Positions 26,971 to 35,290 are shown, counted from the stretch's first letter. The stretch: DNA of 64,000 bases from an uncultured Phycisphaeraceae bacterium (GCA_937899905.1 CALCCF010000041.1:43605-107604); one strand, 5' to 3'. Notes: generated from the sequence alone by a model not told the origin. A program made the numbers and translations.

Positions 26971-29406
26971 GTGGTCTTGCGATTTACACATCTCTTCGTA
27001 CTCGTCGCGATCATTGTGTCTGGATCCGTCGCGAGTGCTGCCGGTGACGACCCCATCGCCGACCTGAGCGCCTTGGATCGTGCTACGCAGCTGGCCGCCG
27101 TCGACGCGCTCATCGCGTCAGACGAAGACCCCAAGATCGGGCTGCTTAGGCTGTGGCGCACGACCGATCGATCCGACGTGCGGGCGATGGTGGCGCGTGT
27201 GCTCGCACGCCGGTCCCACGACGGCGTGGACACCCTGCTCGCGATCGCCTCGATCAGGGGTCCTCAATGGACGGAAAGACACCCCGAGATGATCGCGTGG
27301 GCGCTCGCACCCCACGGCGAGCCGGGCGTGCTGGCATTCGTCGATGCTGATCCGACGGTCGCTTCAGCGGCCGGTCGGATTGCGGTGACAGCCGCAAGCA
27401 TGGCGGGTATGGACCTCCGGGATCTTGTAGCTGACATGATCTCCTCGAAGGATCCGAGAAGGCAAGCGTTCGTGCTACGACAGTTCCGTTGGAGCCTGGA
27501 TGCGCCGCAGACGTCGATGTGGGTAGTGGAGATGTGCCGTCGCGGCGATCTGCAAGCGCAAGGGGCCGCGGCGCGGGCGCTCCCGGTCTGGACCGCCGAG
27601 CAGCGCGAGGTCGATCCGCGTGGATTTAGAGAGTACCAGCGAGCCCTGGAAGCGCTCTTGAGCCCGCAAGATGCTCCCATCGCGATCTGGGTCATGGAGG
27701 CTCTTGCAAAGAACGGTGGGGCGACGCCGAATGCCGCGGGGCGGCTGAAGAGCATCGCGGAAGACCCGTCGGCAGGCGAGAAAGAACGGACGGCAGCGAT
27801 GCGCTTGTTGGTTGCCATCGATCGTGCCCCAGAGGCTCAGGCCGAGTTCAACGAGTATGTCGTTGCGCAGCTTGAGCAGATGCCAAGGGCGGTGGGGCGG
27901 TCACTGGCGTTGCTCGATCCTGACATGATCAGCGATGAGATTCTCCGTCTCCTCATCGAGTCACCCGACCGTGGTGCTCGCAATGACGCGTTCAATGGGC
28001 TTATGCGCCCGTTCGGATCAGATCGACAGAGTGACCTTTCCCGGCAGGTCGAACTCTCGCGGCGTTTAGCTCCGCTACTCATCGAGCAGTTGCGCCGCGG
28101 GGGCGATGATGCTTCTAGTGCCGCCGCGATGCTGGGCTGGCTTCGGCGGCCTGGGCCCGAGGTTGTGGAGGCGCTGCTCGTGGCCGATAGCGACGCAAAC
28201 GGGCATCAGTGGGCAGCGCTGTTGAGGTTTGCTCCAGATGATCCAAGGTTTCGTGCGGTGATCGAGAGCGCGTTCCGGCCCGAAGTTGCTCGAAACCAGC
28301 CCCCGAAGGGTGCTCAGAAATTCATCATGGCGCTGCGGATGCATCATGGTAACTCGGCCGAATGGATCGGCCAGTTGTTGCGGCCGGTAGCCCAAAACCC
28401 CGATCACCCCTGGCGTGAGCTTCTAAGTTTCATCCCATCGCCCGACGTGCTGATCGCTATGGACGGCTACTCGGGACTCGTGATCCCCGCGATCGTCGAT
28501 GACAGCCAGCGACGGGAGTGGCAGCGATCTGCAGGTCGTTCCAGGAATCCCAACACATCCCTCTTGCTCACCGAGCGGGAGCTGCGGAAGAATGCGGCGG
28601 AGGCAATCCGCAAGCACCCATTACCATCCAGTGAGGAGATCGATGCCCTGCTCGAGGCAATCTTCAGGATTCCTCTCGACAAGCCGACGCCGAGAGCGGC
28701 TTCCAGGGCCGTGCTGAACAACCCACGGTACCGAGCGACGCTGGAGGCCAACCTATATGACTTCCAGGTTGGTCAAGCGATGGCCCGGGCTCTGGCCCAA
28801 GCGTTGATGCGACGGCCGCAGAGCATCGAGCCTGCAATCCGAGCGCTCGCGAACCGACCGACCGCGCTGGCCTTGACCCTTGCGGCCCGAGTCAAGGACG
28901 CCGACGGTGACGAGGCGGCGTTCGTGCCCGTGCCAGTCGGGCTCGATGACCGGCTGCAAGCCGCGGTCTTCAGGGCGCTATCTCGGGGTATGGATCGGCA
29001 CGGAAAGGAACGGTACTTTCGAAACCAAGCGTTCGCTGTCGCCTTGGCTAGGGCACCGCTCACAGATCCGGCGATCCTCGCTCGGCTGCTATCCGACGCG
29101 CGCACGGCTTCGACCTACGACGCCATTAACGATGCGGTCCAGGCATTGGGCCACTATCGGCCGGTGACTCCTGACGCGATCGAGACGATCCGCGAGGCGG
29201 TGATCGGGCCGCCTCGTGGCAATCGCGTCGCCGCAATTCAAGGCGCTGCGGCACTGGGGCCAGAGGGCCTGCCACTACTCGAAGACCTCATGGCCGCCGC
29301 CCGCAAGACGTACACCCACGGCCACCTCGAGCTCAACGCGATACGAGCGATCGCGCCCGACGATCCTCGGATCGACCAGATCGCGACAGAGCGAGGATTG
29401 CATTAG
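26971..29406 (+). CDS. Secreted HEAT-like helical repeat protein
   Basis: About 811 aa. The start is set to the GTG at 26971, 5 nt after GGAGG; the upstream TTG used in the track lies before that SD. A signal peptide (FTHLFVLVAIIVSGSVASAA) is followed by a long all-helical protein with degenerate HEAT-like helix pairs (VRAMVARVLARRS, LQAQGAAARALPVWTAEQRE, NRVAAIQGAAALGPEGLPLL). No catalytic motif and no dockerin tail. Probably an extracytoplasmic protein-binding solenoid; function unknown. It follows a dockerin gene by 86 bp. Confidence 0.7.
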   Translation: MVLRFTHLFVLVAIIVSGSVASAAGDDPIADLSALDRATQLAAVDALIASDEDPKIGLLRLWRTTDRSDVRAMVARVLARRSHDGVDTLLAIASIRGPQWTERHPEMIAWALAPHGEPGVLAFVDADPTVASAAGRIAVTAASMAGMDLRDLVADMISSKDPRRQAFVLRQFRWSLDAPQTSMWVVEMCRRGDLQAQGAAARALPVWTAEQREVDPRGFREYQRALEALLSPQDAPIAIWVMEALAKNGGATPNAAGRLKSIAEDPSAGEKERTAAMRLLVAIDRAPEAQAEFNEYVVAQLEQMPRAVGRSLALLDPDMISDEILRLLIESPDRGARNDAFNGLMRPFGSDRQSDLSRQVELSRRLAPLLIEQLRRGGDDASSAAAMLGWLRRPGPEVVEALLVADSDANGHQWAALLRFAPDDPRFRAVIESAFRPEVARNQPPKGAQKFIMALRMHHGNSAEWIGQLLRPVAQNPDHPWRELLSFIPSPDVLIAMDGYSGLVIPAIVDDSQRREWQRSAGRSRNPNTSLLLTERELRKNAAEAIRKHPLPSSEEIDALLEAIFRIPLDKPTPRAASRAVLNNPRYRATLEANLYDFQVGQAMARALAQALMRRPQSIEPAIRALANRPTALALTLAARVKDADGDEAAFVPVPVGLDDRLQAAVFRALSRGMDRHGKERYFRNQAFAVALARAPLTDPAILARLLSDARTASTYDAINDAVQALGHYRPVTPDAIETIREAVIGPPRGNRVAAIQGAAALGPEGLPLLEDLMAAARKTYTHGHLELNAIRAIAPDDPRIDQIATERGLH

Positions 29407-29439
29407 CCTCGATTCATGACTTCGTACCGTCCTGCGGTT

Positions 29440-30156
29440 TCATTGCTTGCGCACGAATATTGGTGGCGGGTACTCGGCGGCAACCGGCGGCGGCGCGCCC
29501 TCTCGTTCGAGTTGCTCGTGTAGATGGGCGGCGTAGCCATCGAGCGTGGCGGCCCGCTGCTCATCGTCGAGGTGCGCCGGGGCCCAGGCTATGTACGGCT
29601 CGAGCACGCGCATGCCCGTGAACCAGAAGACGCCGTGGTGGACCGGCGCCATGATGCTGCTCAGTGGCGGGTTCAGCCCCTCGTAGCCCTCGGGAGCGAC
29701 ATACATCGGCTCGGGCCCGCCGGTGGTCATCGCGACCATGCCGCGTTTGCCGCTGAGTGCGCCGCTGTCGAACCACTTGCCCCCGCCGTACATGCGGCCC
29801 ATCGCGAGCACGCGGTCGACCCAGCCCTTGAGGATCGCCGGCATGCCGAACCACCAGAGCGGGTACTGGAAGATCAGCAGGTCGCACGCGTCGAGCTTGT
29901 CCATCTCGGCCGAGATGTCGGGCGCGAAGCCGCCGTTGTCGTGCGCGTGCTGCTCTTCCCGCTGTTGCTTGAGATAGTCACCGTTGGCCACGGTCGTGAA
30001 GTTGCGCCGATCGCTGACCGGGTTAAACCCCATCGCGTATAGGTCGCTGACGACGACGGTGTGACCCGCGGCCTCGAGCTCTTTGGTCGCCCGCGCCGTC
30101 ATGGCGCCGTTGAAGCTCTTGGGTTCGTGGTGGGCGTGGACGATCAGCACGTTCAT
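29440..30156 (-). CDS. NAD(P)H dehydrogenase (quinone) / flavodoxin-fold oxidoreductase
   Basis: A 238-aa FMN/FAD enzyme of the NQO1/KefF-YwrO (Flavodoxin_2) family, which reduces quinones or similar electrophiles by two electrons. Visible are MNVLIVHAHHEPKSFNGAM (phosphate-binding start), DLYAMGFNPV, LLIFQYPLWWFGMPAILKGW (flavin and active-site loop) and the GGKWFDSGALSGKRGMVAMT segment with TTGGP. GGAGG 7 nt before the ATG. It stands alone between two secreted-protein genes. Confidence 0.9.
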   Translation of the reverse strand: MNVLIVHAHHEPKSFNGAMTARATKELEAAGHTVVVSDLYAMGFNPVSDRRNFTTVANGDYLKQQREEQHAHDNGGFAPDISAEMDKLDACDLLIFQYPLWWFGMPAILKGWVDRVLAMGRMYGGGKWFDSGALSGKRGMVAMTTGGPEPMYVAPEGYEGLNPPLSSIMAPVHHGVFWFTGMRVLEPYIAWAPAHLDDEQRAATLDGYAAHLHEQLEREGAPPPVAAEYPPPIFVRKQ

Positions 30157-30222
30157 GGTGGGGCCTCCTGTGTCGGGCTTGCAGCGTAGCCCGACCCCGG
30201 CCCACCATTCGGCGAGCGATGG

Positions 30223-31719
30223 CTATGGACACCCCGCGTCGAACGCGTTGCTGAATGCCAGGAAGTCGAACAGCGAGAGCCGGCCGTCGCCGTCGAAGTC
30301 GGCCTGGCAGGGCACGCGCACCGCGATCACCGCCGCCTCGCTCGCGGCGCTACGGAAGGGGTTGGTGACGACGACGTCGTAGTTCGCGACGTCCTCGACG
30401 GTGGCGTCAATCGTGAGCGTGGGCGTAGTGGCGCCCGAGACGCCGCCGCCGTCGACGAGGTCGACCCCGTCGCGCCGCCATTGGTAGCTGAGCGGCGGCG
30501 TGCCGGCCGCGACAACGCTGAACTCGGCCACGCCCCCGCCGGCGGGAAGCAGCACGACTGGCGTCGGCTGCGTTGGGAAGGAGGGCGACGTGAAGCACGT
30601 GGCCAGCAGCACGCTGACGTTATCGCTGAAGCTGTTGCCCACGACCAAGTCGTTGTCGCCGTCGCTGTCCAGATCGCCGATCACCACGGCCGCGGGGTCG
30701 CGATCGGCGGGATAGACCACCTCGCTCCCAAACGTGCCATCGCCGTTGTTCAGCAGCACGCTGATGCCGTCGCCTTCGGGGATAGACAGCCCCGAGAAGT
30801 TCGCCGCGGCGAGGTCGATATCGCCGTCGCTATCCAGGTCGCCGATCGCCACGTCCCGGGGGACACTGCCGACTTCGTATCGCACTTGCGCCGCGAAGGT
30901 GCCGTCGCCGTTGTTCAGCAGCACGCTGACGTCCCCACTGGCCCGGTTCCCCGTGACCAGGTCGTTGTCGCCATCAGCGTCCAGGTCGCCGATGACCACG
31001 GAGTCGGGACTGCTGCCCGTGGCGTAGCTCACATCGGGTCCGAAGGTGCCATCCCCGTTGTTGAGCAGGACGGTGACTGCGTTGTTCACCGCGGCCAGGT
31101 CGAGGTCGCCGTCGCCGTCGAGGTCGCCGATCGCGATCCGCGTCTCAAAGAAGCCGGTACCGAACACCACCGGGGGCGCGAAGGTTCCGTCGCCGTTGTT
31201 CAGCAGCACAACATTCGACGCGGCCAGGTCGTTGTCGCCGTCGCCATCGAGGTCGCCGATCGCCACGGCTTCGGTCGAGCCGGGCATGGCGTAGAGCACA
31301 TCGGGCGCGAAGGTGCCGTCGCCGTTGTTGAGCAGCACGCTGAGGTTCTCGCTGGTCCGATTCGCGGTGACCACGTCGTTGGCACCGTCGCCGTCCAGGT
31401 CGCCGATCGCTACGTCGATGGGCTCGCCGCCCTCGCCTACGGACACTGCCGGCGCGAGGGTGCCGTCCCCGTTGTTGAGCAGCACGCTGATGTCGTCGCT
31501 GGCCCGGTTCGACGCGACCACGTCGTTGACACCGTCGCCGTCCAGATCACCGATGGCGATGTTCCGGGGGTCGTTACCCGCGTCATAGGTCACCGTCGGC
31601 GCGAAGATGTCGGTGGGGTCGCAGTCCTGGGCGTGTGCCAATGTGGGCAGGGTGAAGGCGGGGAGGGCGAAGGCCAGCGCGGCCACGATGGGTTGGTGCA
31701 CGGGGCGGGTGTTGGGCAT
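30223..31719 (-). CDS. Secreted VCBS-repeat protein with Ig-like domain and single dockerin repeat
   Basis: 498 aa. Signal peptide (VAALAFALPAFTLPTLAHA), then seven VCBS repeats of high internal identity (AIGDLDGDGDNDLVTGNRAS, VSVLLNNGDGTFAP). A ~85-aa immunoglobulin-like domain follows (LSYQWRRDGVDLVDGGGVSG...DVANYDVVVTNP), then only one dockerin repeat (DFDGDGRLSLFDFLAFSNAF) ending DAGCP. All other dockerin genes here carry two repeats. Upstream: TTGCGT-N17-TATGCT promoter and a perfect 9-bp inverted repeat over the SD. Confidence 0.87.
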   Translation of the reverse strand: MPNTRPVHQPIVAALAFALPAFTLPTLAHAQDCDPTDIFAPTVTYDAGNDPRNIAIGDLDGDGVNDVVASNRASDDISVLLNNGDGTLAPAVSVGEGGEPIDVAIGDLDGDGANDVVTANRTSENLSVLLNNGDGTFAPDVLYAMPGSTEAVAIGDLDGDGDNDLAASNVVLLNNGDGTFAPPVVFGTGFFETRIAIGDLDGDGDLDLAAVNNAVTVLLNNGDGTFGPDVSYATGSSPDSVVIGDLDADGDNDLVTGNRASGDVSVLLNNGDGTFAAQVRYEVGSVPRDVAIGDLDSDGDIDLAAANFSGLSIPEGDGISVLLNNGDGTFGSEVVYPADRDPAAVVIGDLDSDGDNDLVVGNSFSDNVSVLLATCFTSPSFPTQPTPVVLLPAGGGVAEFSVVAAGTPPLSYQWRRDGVDLVDGGGVSGATTPTLTIDATVEDVANYDVVVTNPFRSAASEAAVIAVRVPCQADFDGDGRLSLFDFLAFSNAFDAGCP

Positions 31720-31745
31720 CTCTTGAGATCTCCTTCTCTCAAGAG
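31720..31745. promoter_or_regulatory. Perfect inverted repeat enclosing the SD of the 31719 gene
   Basis: On the coding strand CTCTTGAGA, GAAGGAGA, TCTCAAGAG and then directly ATG. The 9-bp arms flank an 8-base centre that contains the SD GGAG. The 5' arm touches the -10 box, so it may be a DNA operator; if transcription starts further upstream it would be an RNA hairpin presenting the SD in its loop. Confidence 0.55.
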
Positions 31746-31772
31746 CATACCGGATTGTGCCCGCACACGCAA
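31744..31772 (-). promoter_or_regulatory. Promoter of the 31719 VCBS gene
   Basis: TTGCGT, 17-bp spacer, TATGCT. The -35 lies in TTTGCTCTTGCGTGTGCGGG, which is nearly repeated in the promoter of the next dockerin gene upstream. Confidence 0.65.
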
Positions 31773-31824
31773 GAGCAAATCGGGCGGGACGCTCGGTCTT
31801 GTGTGAAGAGGGGCGGTCTGCCTG

Positions 31825-32646
31825 CTACGGGCAGCCGGCGTCGAAGGCGTTCTGGAAGGCGAGGAAGTCGAAGAGCGTGAGGCTGCCGTCACCGTCGAAG
31901 TCGGCGATAGGGTCGCCGGTGGCGAAGAGGTTCTGGAACTCCAGGAAGTCGAACAGTGTGAGTTCACCGTCACCATCGAGATCGGCCGCGCACGACTCGA
32001 TCCGCTGGCCCTCCGCCACGATGACCCAGTTGCACTCACCGACAAAGCCGCAGTCGATCTCGATTGGTTCTGGAACGCCGCATGCGTCCGAGGCGATGTA
32101 GCTCGGGCCGGTGCTGCCAAATGGGTTTCCGCCGATGAAGAATCGATCGCCGAGTAGCCCGCCGGCCAGGACGGCGAGGTCCTCGACCGCGATCTCAACC
32201 ATCAACGCGGTGCCGGATTCGACGGTGGCATCTACATCGACGGACAAGACTTCAAGAACCGGCAGGACCGGCGCGATGAGGGTCAAGACCGTCGAGCCGA
32301 TAAGGTCGGCACCCGTTACGGGAGGGCTGCCAGCTGGGATTTGGTAGAGGTTGATGGTGACATCGACCGTGTCCAAGGACTCCAGCGCGACAGATTCCAC
32401 CCCGAACTCGACGGCGCGGATCTCCACGGCGGTTTCGACGCCAAAGTCCGTGAGCGTGAAGGACCTCGACCACCGGGTGTCGCCGGTCGTCATCGGATCG
32501 GGAGAAACGGCGCACGCCACGCCGGCCCCGGCTACGACGACATCCTCGAGGCTGTGCGAGAGCCGGACCTGGGCGACAGCGGTTGCTGGGACGAAAGCGC
32601 TCGCGAAGACAACACTACCGGCGAACGTGATCAAGCGCGCTGGCAT
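31825..32646 (-). CDS. Secreted protein of unknown fold with duplicated GC-type dockerin
   Basis: 273 aa from the ATG at 32646 (GGAGG 5 nt upstream). Signal peptide (LITFAGSVVFASAFVPATAVA), then a ~185-aa beta-rich domain without FG-GAP loops (SRSFTLTDFGVETAVEIRAV, VDVTINLYQIPAGSPP, ADLIGSTVLTL, DRFFIGGNPFG, YIASDACGVPEP). The pattern resembles planctomycete proteins that describe 'fluctuating' jelly-roll-like modules; no function can be assigned. The tail is the most canonical dockerin pair of the window (DLDGDGELTLFDFLEFQNLF and DFDGDGSLTLFDFLAFQNAF) ending DAGCP. Confidence 0.8.
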   Translation of the reverse strand: MPARLITFAGSVVFASAFVPATAVAQVRLSHSLEDVVVAGAGVACAVSPDPMTTGDTRWSRSFTLTDFGVETAVEIRAVEFGVESVALESLDTVDVTINLYQIPAGSPPVTGADLIGSTVLTLIAPVLPVLEVLSVDVDATVESGTALMVEIAVEDLAVLAGGLLGDRFFIGGNPFGSTGPSYIASDACGVPEPIEIDCGFVGECNWVIVAEGQRIESCAADLDGDGELTLFDFLEFQNLFATGDPIADFDGDGSLTLFDFLAFQNAFDAGCP

Positions 32647-32666
32647 CGGGACCTCCCATTGCCAAC

Positions 32667-32695
32667 AGCTTACCAAAAACCACCCGCGCATGCAA
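32667..32695 (-). promoter_or_regulatory. Promoter of the 32646 dockerin gene
   Basis: TTGCAT, 17-bp spacer, TAAGCT. The region TTTGCTCTTGCATGCGCGGG matches the 31719 promoter at 18 of 20 positions. Confidence 0.65.
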
Positions 32696-32724
32696 GAGCA
32701 AACTTATGTGCCAGTGAGCGCGCG

Positions 32725-34029
32725 CTACGGGCAGCCCGCGTCGAACGCGTTCTGGAAGGCGAGGAAGTCGAAGATGGTGAACTCGCCGTCGCCGTCGAAG
32801 TCGGCGATCGGATCGCGTGCGTCGAACAGGTTCTGGAACGCCAGGAAGTCGAAGATGGTCAGCGAGCCATCCCCGTCGAGGTCGGCGGGGCAGGGCGAGT
32901 CAACGCACTGGTTGAGCAGCACGCTCGCTTCGCGGCTGCCCTCGACAGCGGCGGCGACGTCGATGGCGCCGTCGCTATTCAGGTCCGCGGCCACCACGCC
33001 CACGGGTCGCGCTCCAACCAGGAAACTCCGCTCCGCGTCAAACCTGCCGTCGCCGCGACCGATCAGCACGCTGACGTCGAGTCCACGCCCGTTGGCAACG
33101 ACCAGATCTGGAATGTCGTCGCCATCCAGATCGGCGATGGCGATGTCCATCGGCGCCGTGCCGGCGGCAAAGCTCTGGCGGGGTTGGAACGAGCCGCCGC
33201 GTCGGCCGAGAAGCACACTTGCCGTCCCGCCGTCATCGTTCGCAACGGCGATGTCGAGCACGCCATCGAGGTTCAGATCACCCAGCGCTAGGCCCTGGGG
33301 CTCATCGCCCGCGGCGAACGTTGCCTGATCCTGGAACGTGCCATCGCCGCGGCCGAGCAGCAGGCTGATGTCGTTGCTCTCCTCGTTGGACACGACCGCG
33401 TCGAGGTTGCCGTCTCCATCCAGATCGGCCAGCGCGACGTCCTGGGGCACGCGGCCCACGCGGACGCGTGCCAGCGTGTCGAACGTGCCGTCACCCTTCC
33501 CGATCAGGATGCTGGCGTCGTTATCGTCTTCGTTGGCAACGATCGCGTCGAGCGCGCCGTCACCGTTGAGGTCGCCGAGCGCGACGCCTTGTGGCGTTGT
33601 GCCGACGCTGAAGAGCTGCTGGCGCGCGAACGTGCCGTCGCCCCTGCCGAGCAGCACGCTGACGTCGCGACCCTCTTCGTTGGTTGCGACGATGTCGAGC
33701 ACATCGTCGCCGTTGAGATCACCCAGCGCGACGCCCTGTGGATCGCGACCGGCATCGAAGCGAAGCTGCTGCTCGAATGTGCCGTCGCCGCGCCCAAGGA
33801 GCACGCTGATATTGTCGGTCTCTCGGTTCGTGACGACCAGATCCGGGTTGCCGTCACGATTGAGGTCCCCGACGGCGATGTCCTGTGGCAGTGTGCCAAC
33901 GTCGTATCGGACCTCGTCGCCGAACAGCGCGTCGGGATCACAGTCCTGGGCGAGTAGGGCTGGTGGCAGGATTACCGGAACTGCCAGTGTGGCGATCCTG
34001 ATGCGGCGCGTGGCATGTAGTTGGGGCAT
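32725..34029 (-). CDS. Secreted VCBS-repeat protein with GC-type dockerin
   Basis: 434 aa from the ATG at 34029 (GGAGAG 5 nt upstream). An unusual Arg-rich signal (RRIRIATLAVPVILPPALLA), seven ~45-aa VCBS repeats (LGDLNGDDVLDIVATNEEGR, DVSVLLGRGDGTFARQ), and a duplicated dockerin tail (DLDGDGSLTIFDFLAFQNLF and DFDGDGEFTIFDFLAFQNAF) ending DAGCP. The repeat units are close enough to each other at the DNA level to suggest recent internal duplication. The last of three dockerin genes in tandem on the minus strand. Confidence 0.87.
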   Translation of the reverse strand: MPQLHATRRIRIATLAVPVILPPALLAQDCDPDALFGDEVRYDVGTLPQDIAVGDLNRDGNPDLVVTNRETDNISVLLGRGDGTFEQQLRFDAGRDPQGVALGDLNGDDVLDIVATNEEGRDVSVLLGRGDGTFARQQLFSVGTTPQGVALGDLNGDGALDAIVANEDDNDASILIGKGDGTFDTLARVRVGRVPQDVALADLDGDGNLDAVVSNEESNDISLLLGRGDGTFQDQATFAAGDEPQGLALGDLNLDGVLDIAVANDDGGTASVLLGRRGGSFQPRQSFAAGTAPMDIAIADLDGDDIPDLVVANGRGLDVSVLIGRGDGRFDAERSFLVGARPVGVVAADLNSDGAIDVAAAVEGSREASVLLNQCVDSPCPADLDGDGSLTIFDFLAFQNLFDARDPIADFDGDGEFTIFDFLAFQNAFDAGCP

Positions 34030-34633
34030 TGGTCTCTCCTCATCCTCGTCTTCGAGTCTCAAGATTATCGCAGGCATCGGTGATTTCTTATGTGTGCGAG
34101 GGGTATTGACTACGACCCGTCCCGCAGACTTCGCACCAACTTCACACTCGCGTGCAACGAGCCAAGTGAATCACGAGCGTGGTGGATTGAGCGGCTCGAG
34201 CGCTTGGCCGAACATCATGGCCGCCCGCTCGGACGCGAAGATCGATCAGTTGGTTGCGATGCTGGGCTGATCCTTCGTCATATCTGGCTGGGCTGCGATC
34301 ACCAACGGCCGGCCCGCCGTGACCATCGGCCAGTGTTCTGGGACGCACGTCACGGTTCTGGGACGAGACCCATGCAATTCTGGGACGCAACGCTCATGTT
34401 CTTGGACCGCCAGCACAGATTGTGGCGGTTGGCGCGATCGCAACGCTGCAGGTTGCGGTGCTTCGAGACGACATGGAATGCGGACATGGCCGATTGTCGG
34501 CTGCGTTTTCGGACGGACTCAGGCTTTCGAGGTTCACGATGAACTCACGCCCCATCGACGTGGCATCGCCCATCTCACCCAGCACGGCCGTGACCGTGCG
34601 CACGGACTCGGCCGACCGGGAAGGCGGTGCATC
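34030..34633. other. Gene-poor region before paralogue B (604 bp)
   Basis: The first ~300 bp (34030-34330) shows no convincing ORF, promoter or RNA. A 21-bp-period array covers about 34334-34440, and a 32-codon ORF (34539-34637) with its own SD overlaps the start of paralogue B. The A+T content is higher than in the flanking genes. Confidence 0.55.
34334..34440. repeat. 21-bp-period tandem array, locus 3
   Basis: TTCTGGGACG recurs at 34336, 34356 and 34378, then TTCTTGGACC at 34399 and TTGTGGCGG at 34420 (spacings 20, 22, 21, 21). The consensus differs from loci 1 and 2 and the core is not palindromic, but the period and the position upstream of a paralogous gene are the same. Confidence 0.6.
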
Positions 34634-34637
34634 ATGA
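34539..34637 (+). CDS. Possible 32-aa small ORF overlapping paralogue B
   Basis: ATG at 34539 with GAGG 6 nt upstream; reads MNSRPIDVASPISPSTAVTV... and ends in a TGA that overlaps the next gene's ATG (ATGA). The overlap and SD suggest a translated leader ORF for paralogue B, whose own start lacks a good SD. The peptide has no recognisable feature. Confidence 0.3.
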   Translation: MNSRPIDVASPISPSTAVTVRTDSADREGGAS

Positions 34638-35290
34638 GCGTCATACCCGACGGCCGCAGCGAGGCGATCGACTGGTTCACCAATCGCCTAGCCGCGTGGC
34701 AGGCCGATCCTTCGGCGATCGGTCTCACGCCCGAACTCATCAACGATCTGGCAACAGCTGCCGCCGATGCTTCGTCGGCTCGGCAGACGGCCGAGCAGGC
34801 TAAGTTCGTCAAGCTCGCCGCCTCGCAGGCGTACCGCAACAAGGCCGACGCGATGCGCACCATCGGCGTCGGACTGGTTCAACAGATCCGCGGATATGCC
34901 AAGGCGACGGGCGACGAATCGGTCTTCTCGACGGCGTTGTTGCCCGATCCCGCACGACCCGAGCCCACCCCGGCCCCCGGCACGCCGTACGACTTCGGCA
35001 TCGAGCTTCGCCAGGACGGTTCGGTGGAGCTGAGCTTCAAGTGTGACAACCCGGGGAACGTTGCAGGCGTGACTTACGACGTGTCGCGACAGGACGACCC
35101 TCAAGGGGAGTTCGAGTATCTGCTCACCGCGGGCGAGCGCCGCTTTACCGATGCCACCGTGCCCGCTGGGACGGCCGTGGCCACCTACCGCGTCCAAGCC
35201 CGCCGCTCGACGCAGACAGGCGACCCGGCCCTGTTCTCTGTGCGCTTCGGCGTCGGCGGGAACGGCCAGGCGATGGCCGAGGCGGCGTAG
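34634..35290 (+). CDS. Hypothetical protein, helical N-terminus plus fibronectin-III-like C-terminus (paralogue B)
   Basis: A 218-aa paralogue of the 11347-12045 gene. Helical part (EAIDWFTNRLAAWQADPSAI, then an Ala/Gln-rich stretch, IRGYAKATGDESVFSTALL), Pro hinge (PEPTPAPGTPYDF), and a beta domain (SVELSFKCDNPGNVAGVTYD, RFTDATVPAGTAVATYRVQA). No signal peptide, so probably cytosolic. Function unknown; planctomycetes are known to carry multicopy proteins of this layout. A tandem array lies upstream, as with paralogue A. Confidence 0.72.
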   Translation: MSVIPDGRSEAIDWFTNRLAAWQADPSAIGLTPELINDLATAAADASSARQTAEQAKFVKLAASQAYRNKADAMRTIGVGLVQQIRGYAKATGDESVFSTALLPDPARPEPTPAPGTPYDFGIELRQDGSVELSFKCDNPGNVAGVTYDVSRQDDPQGEFEYLLTAGERRFTDATVPAGTAVATYRVQARRSTQTGDPALFSVRFGVGGNGQAMAEAA

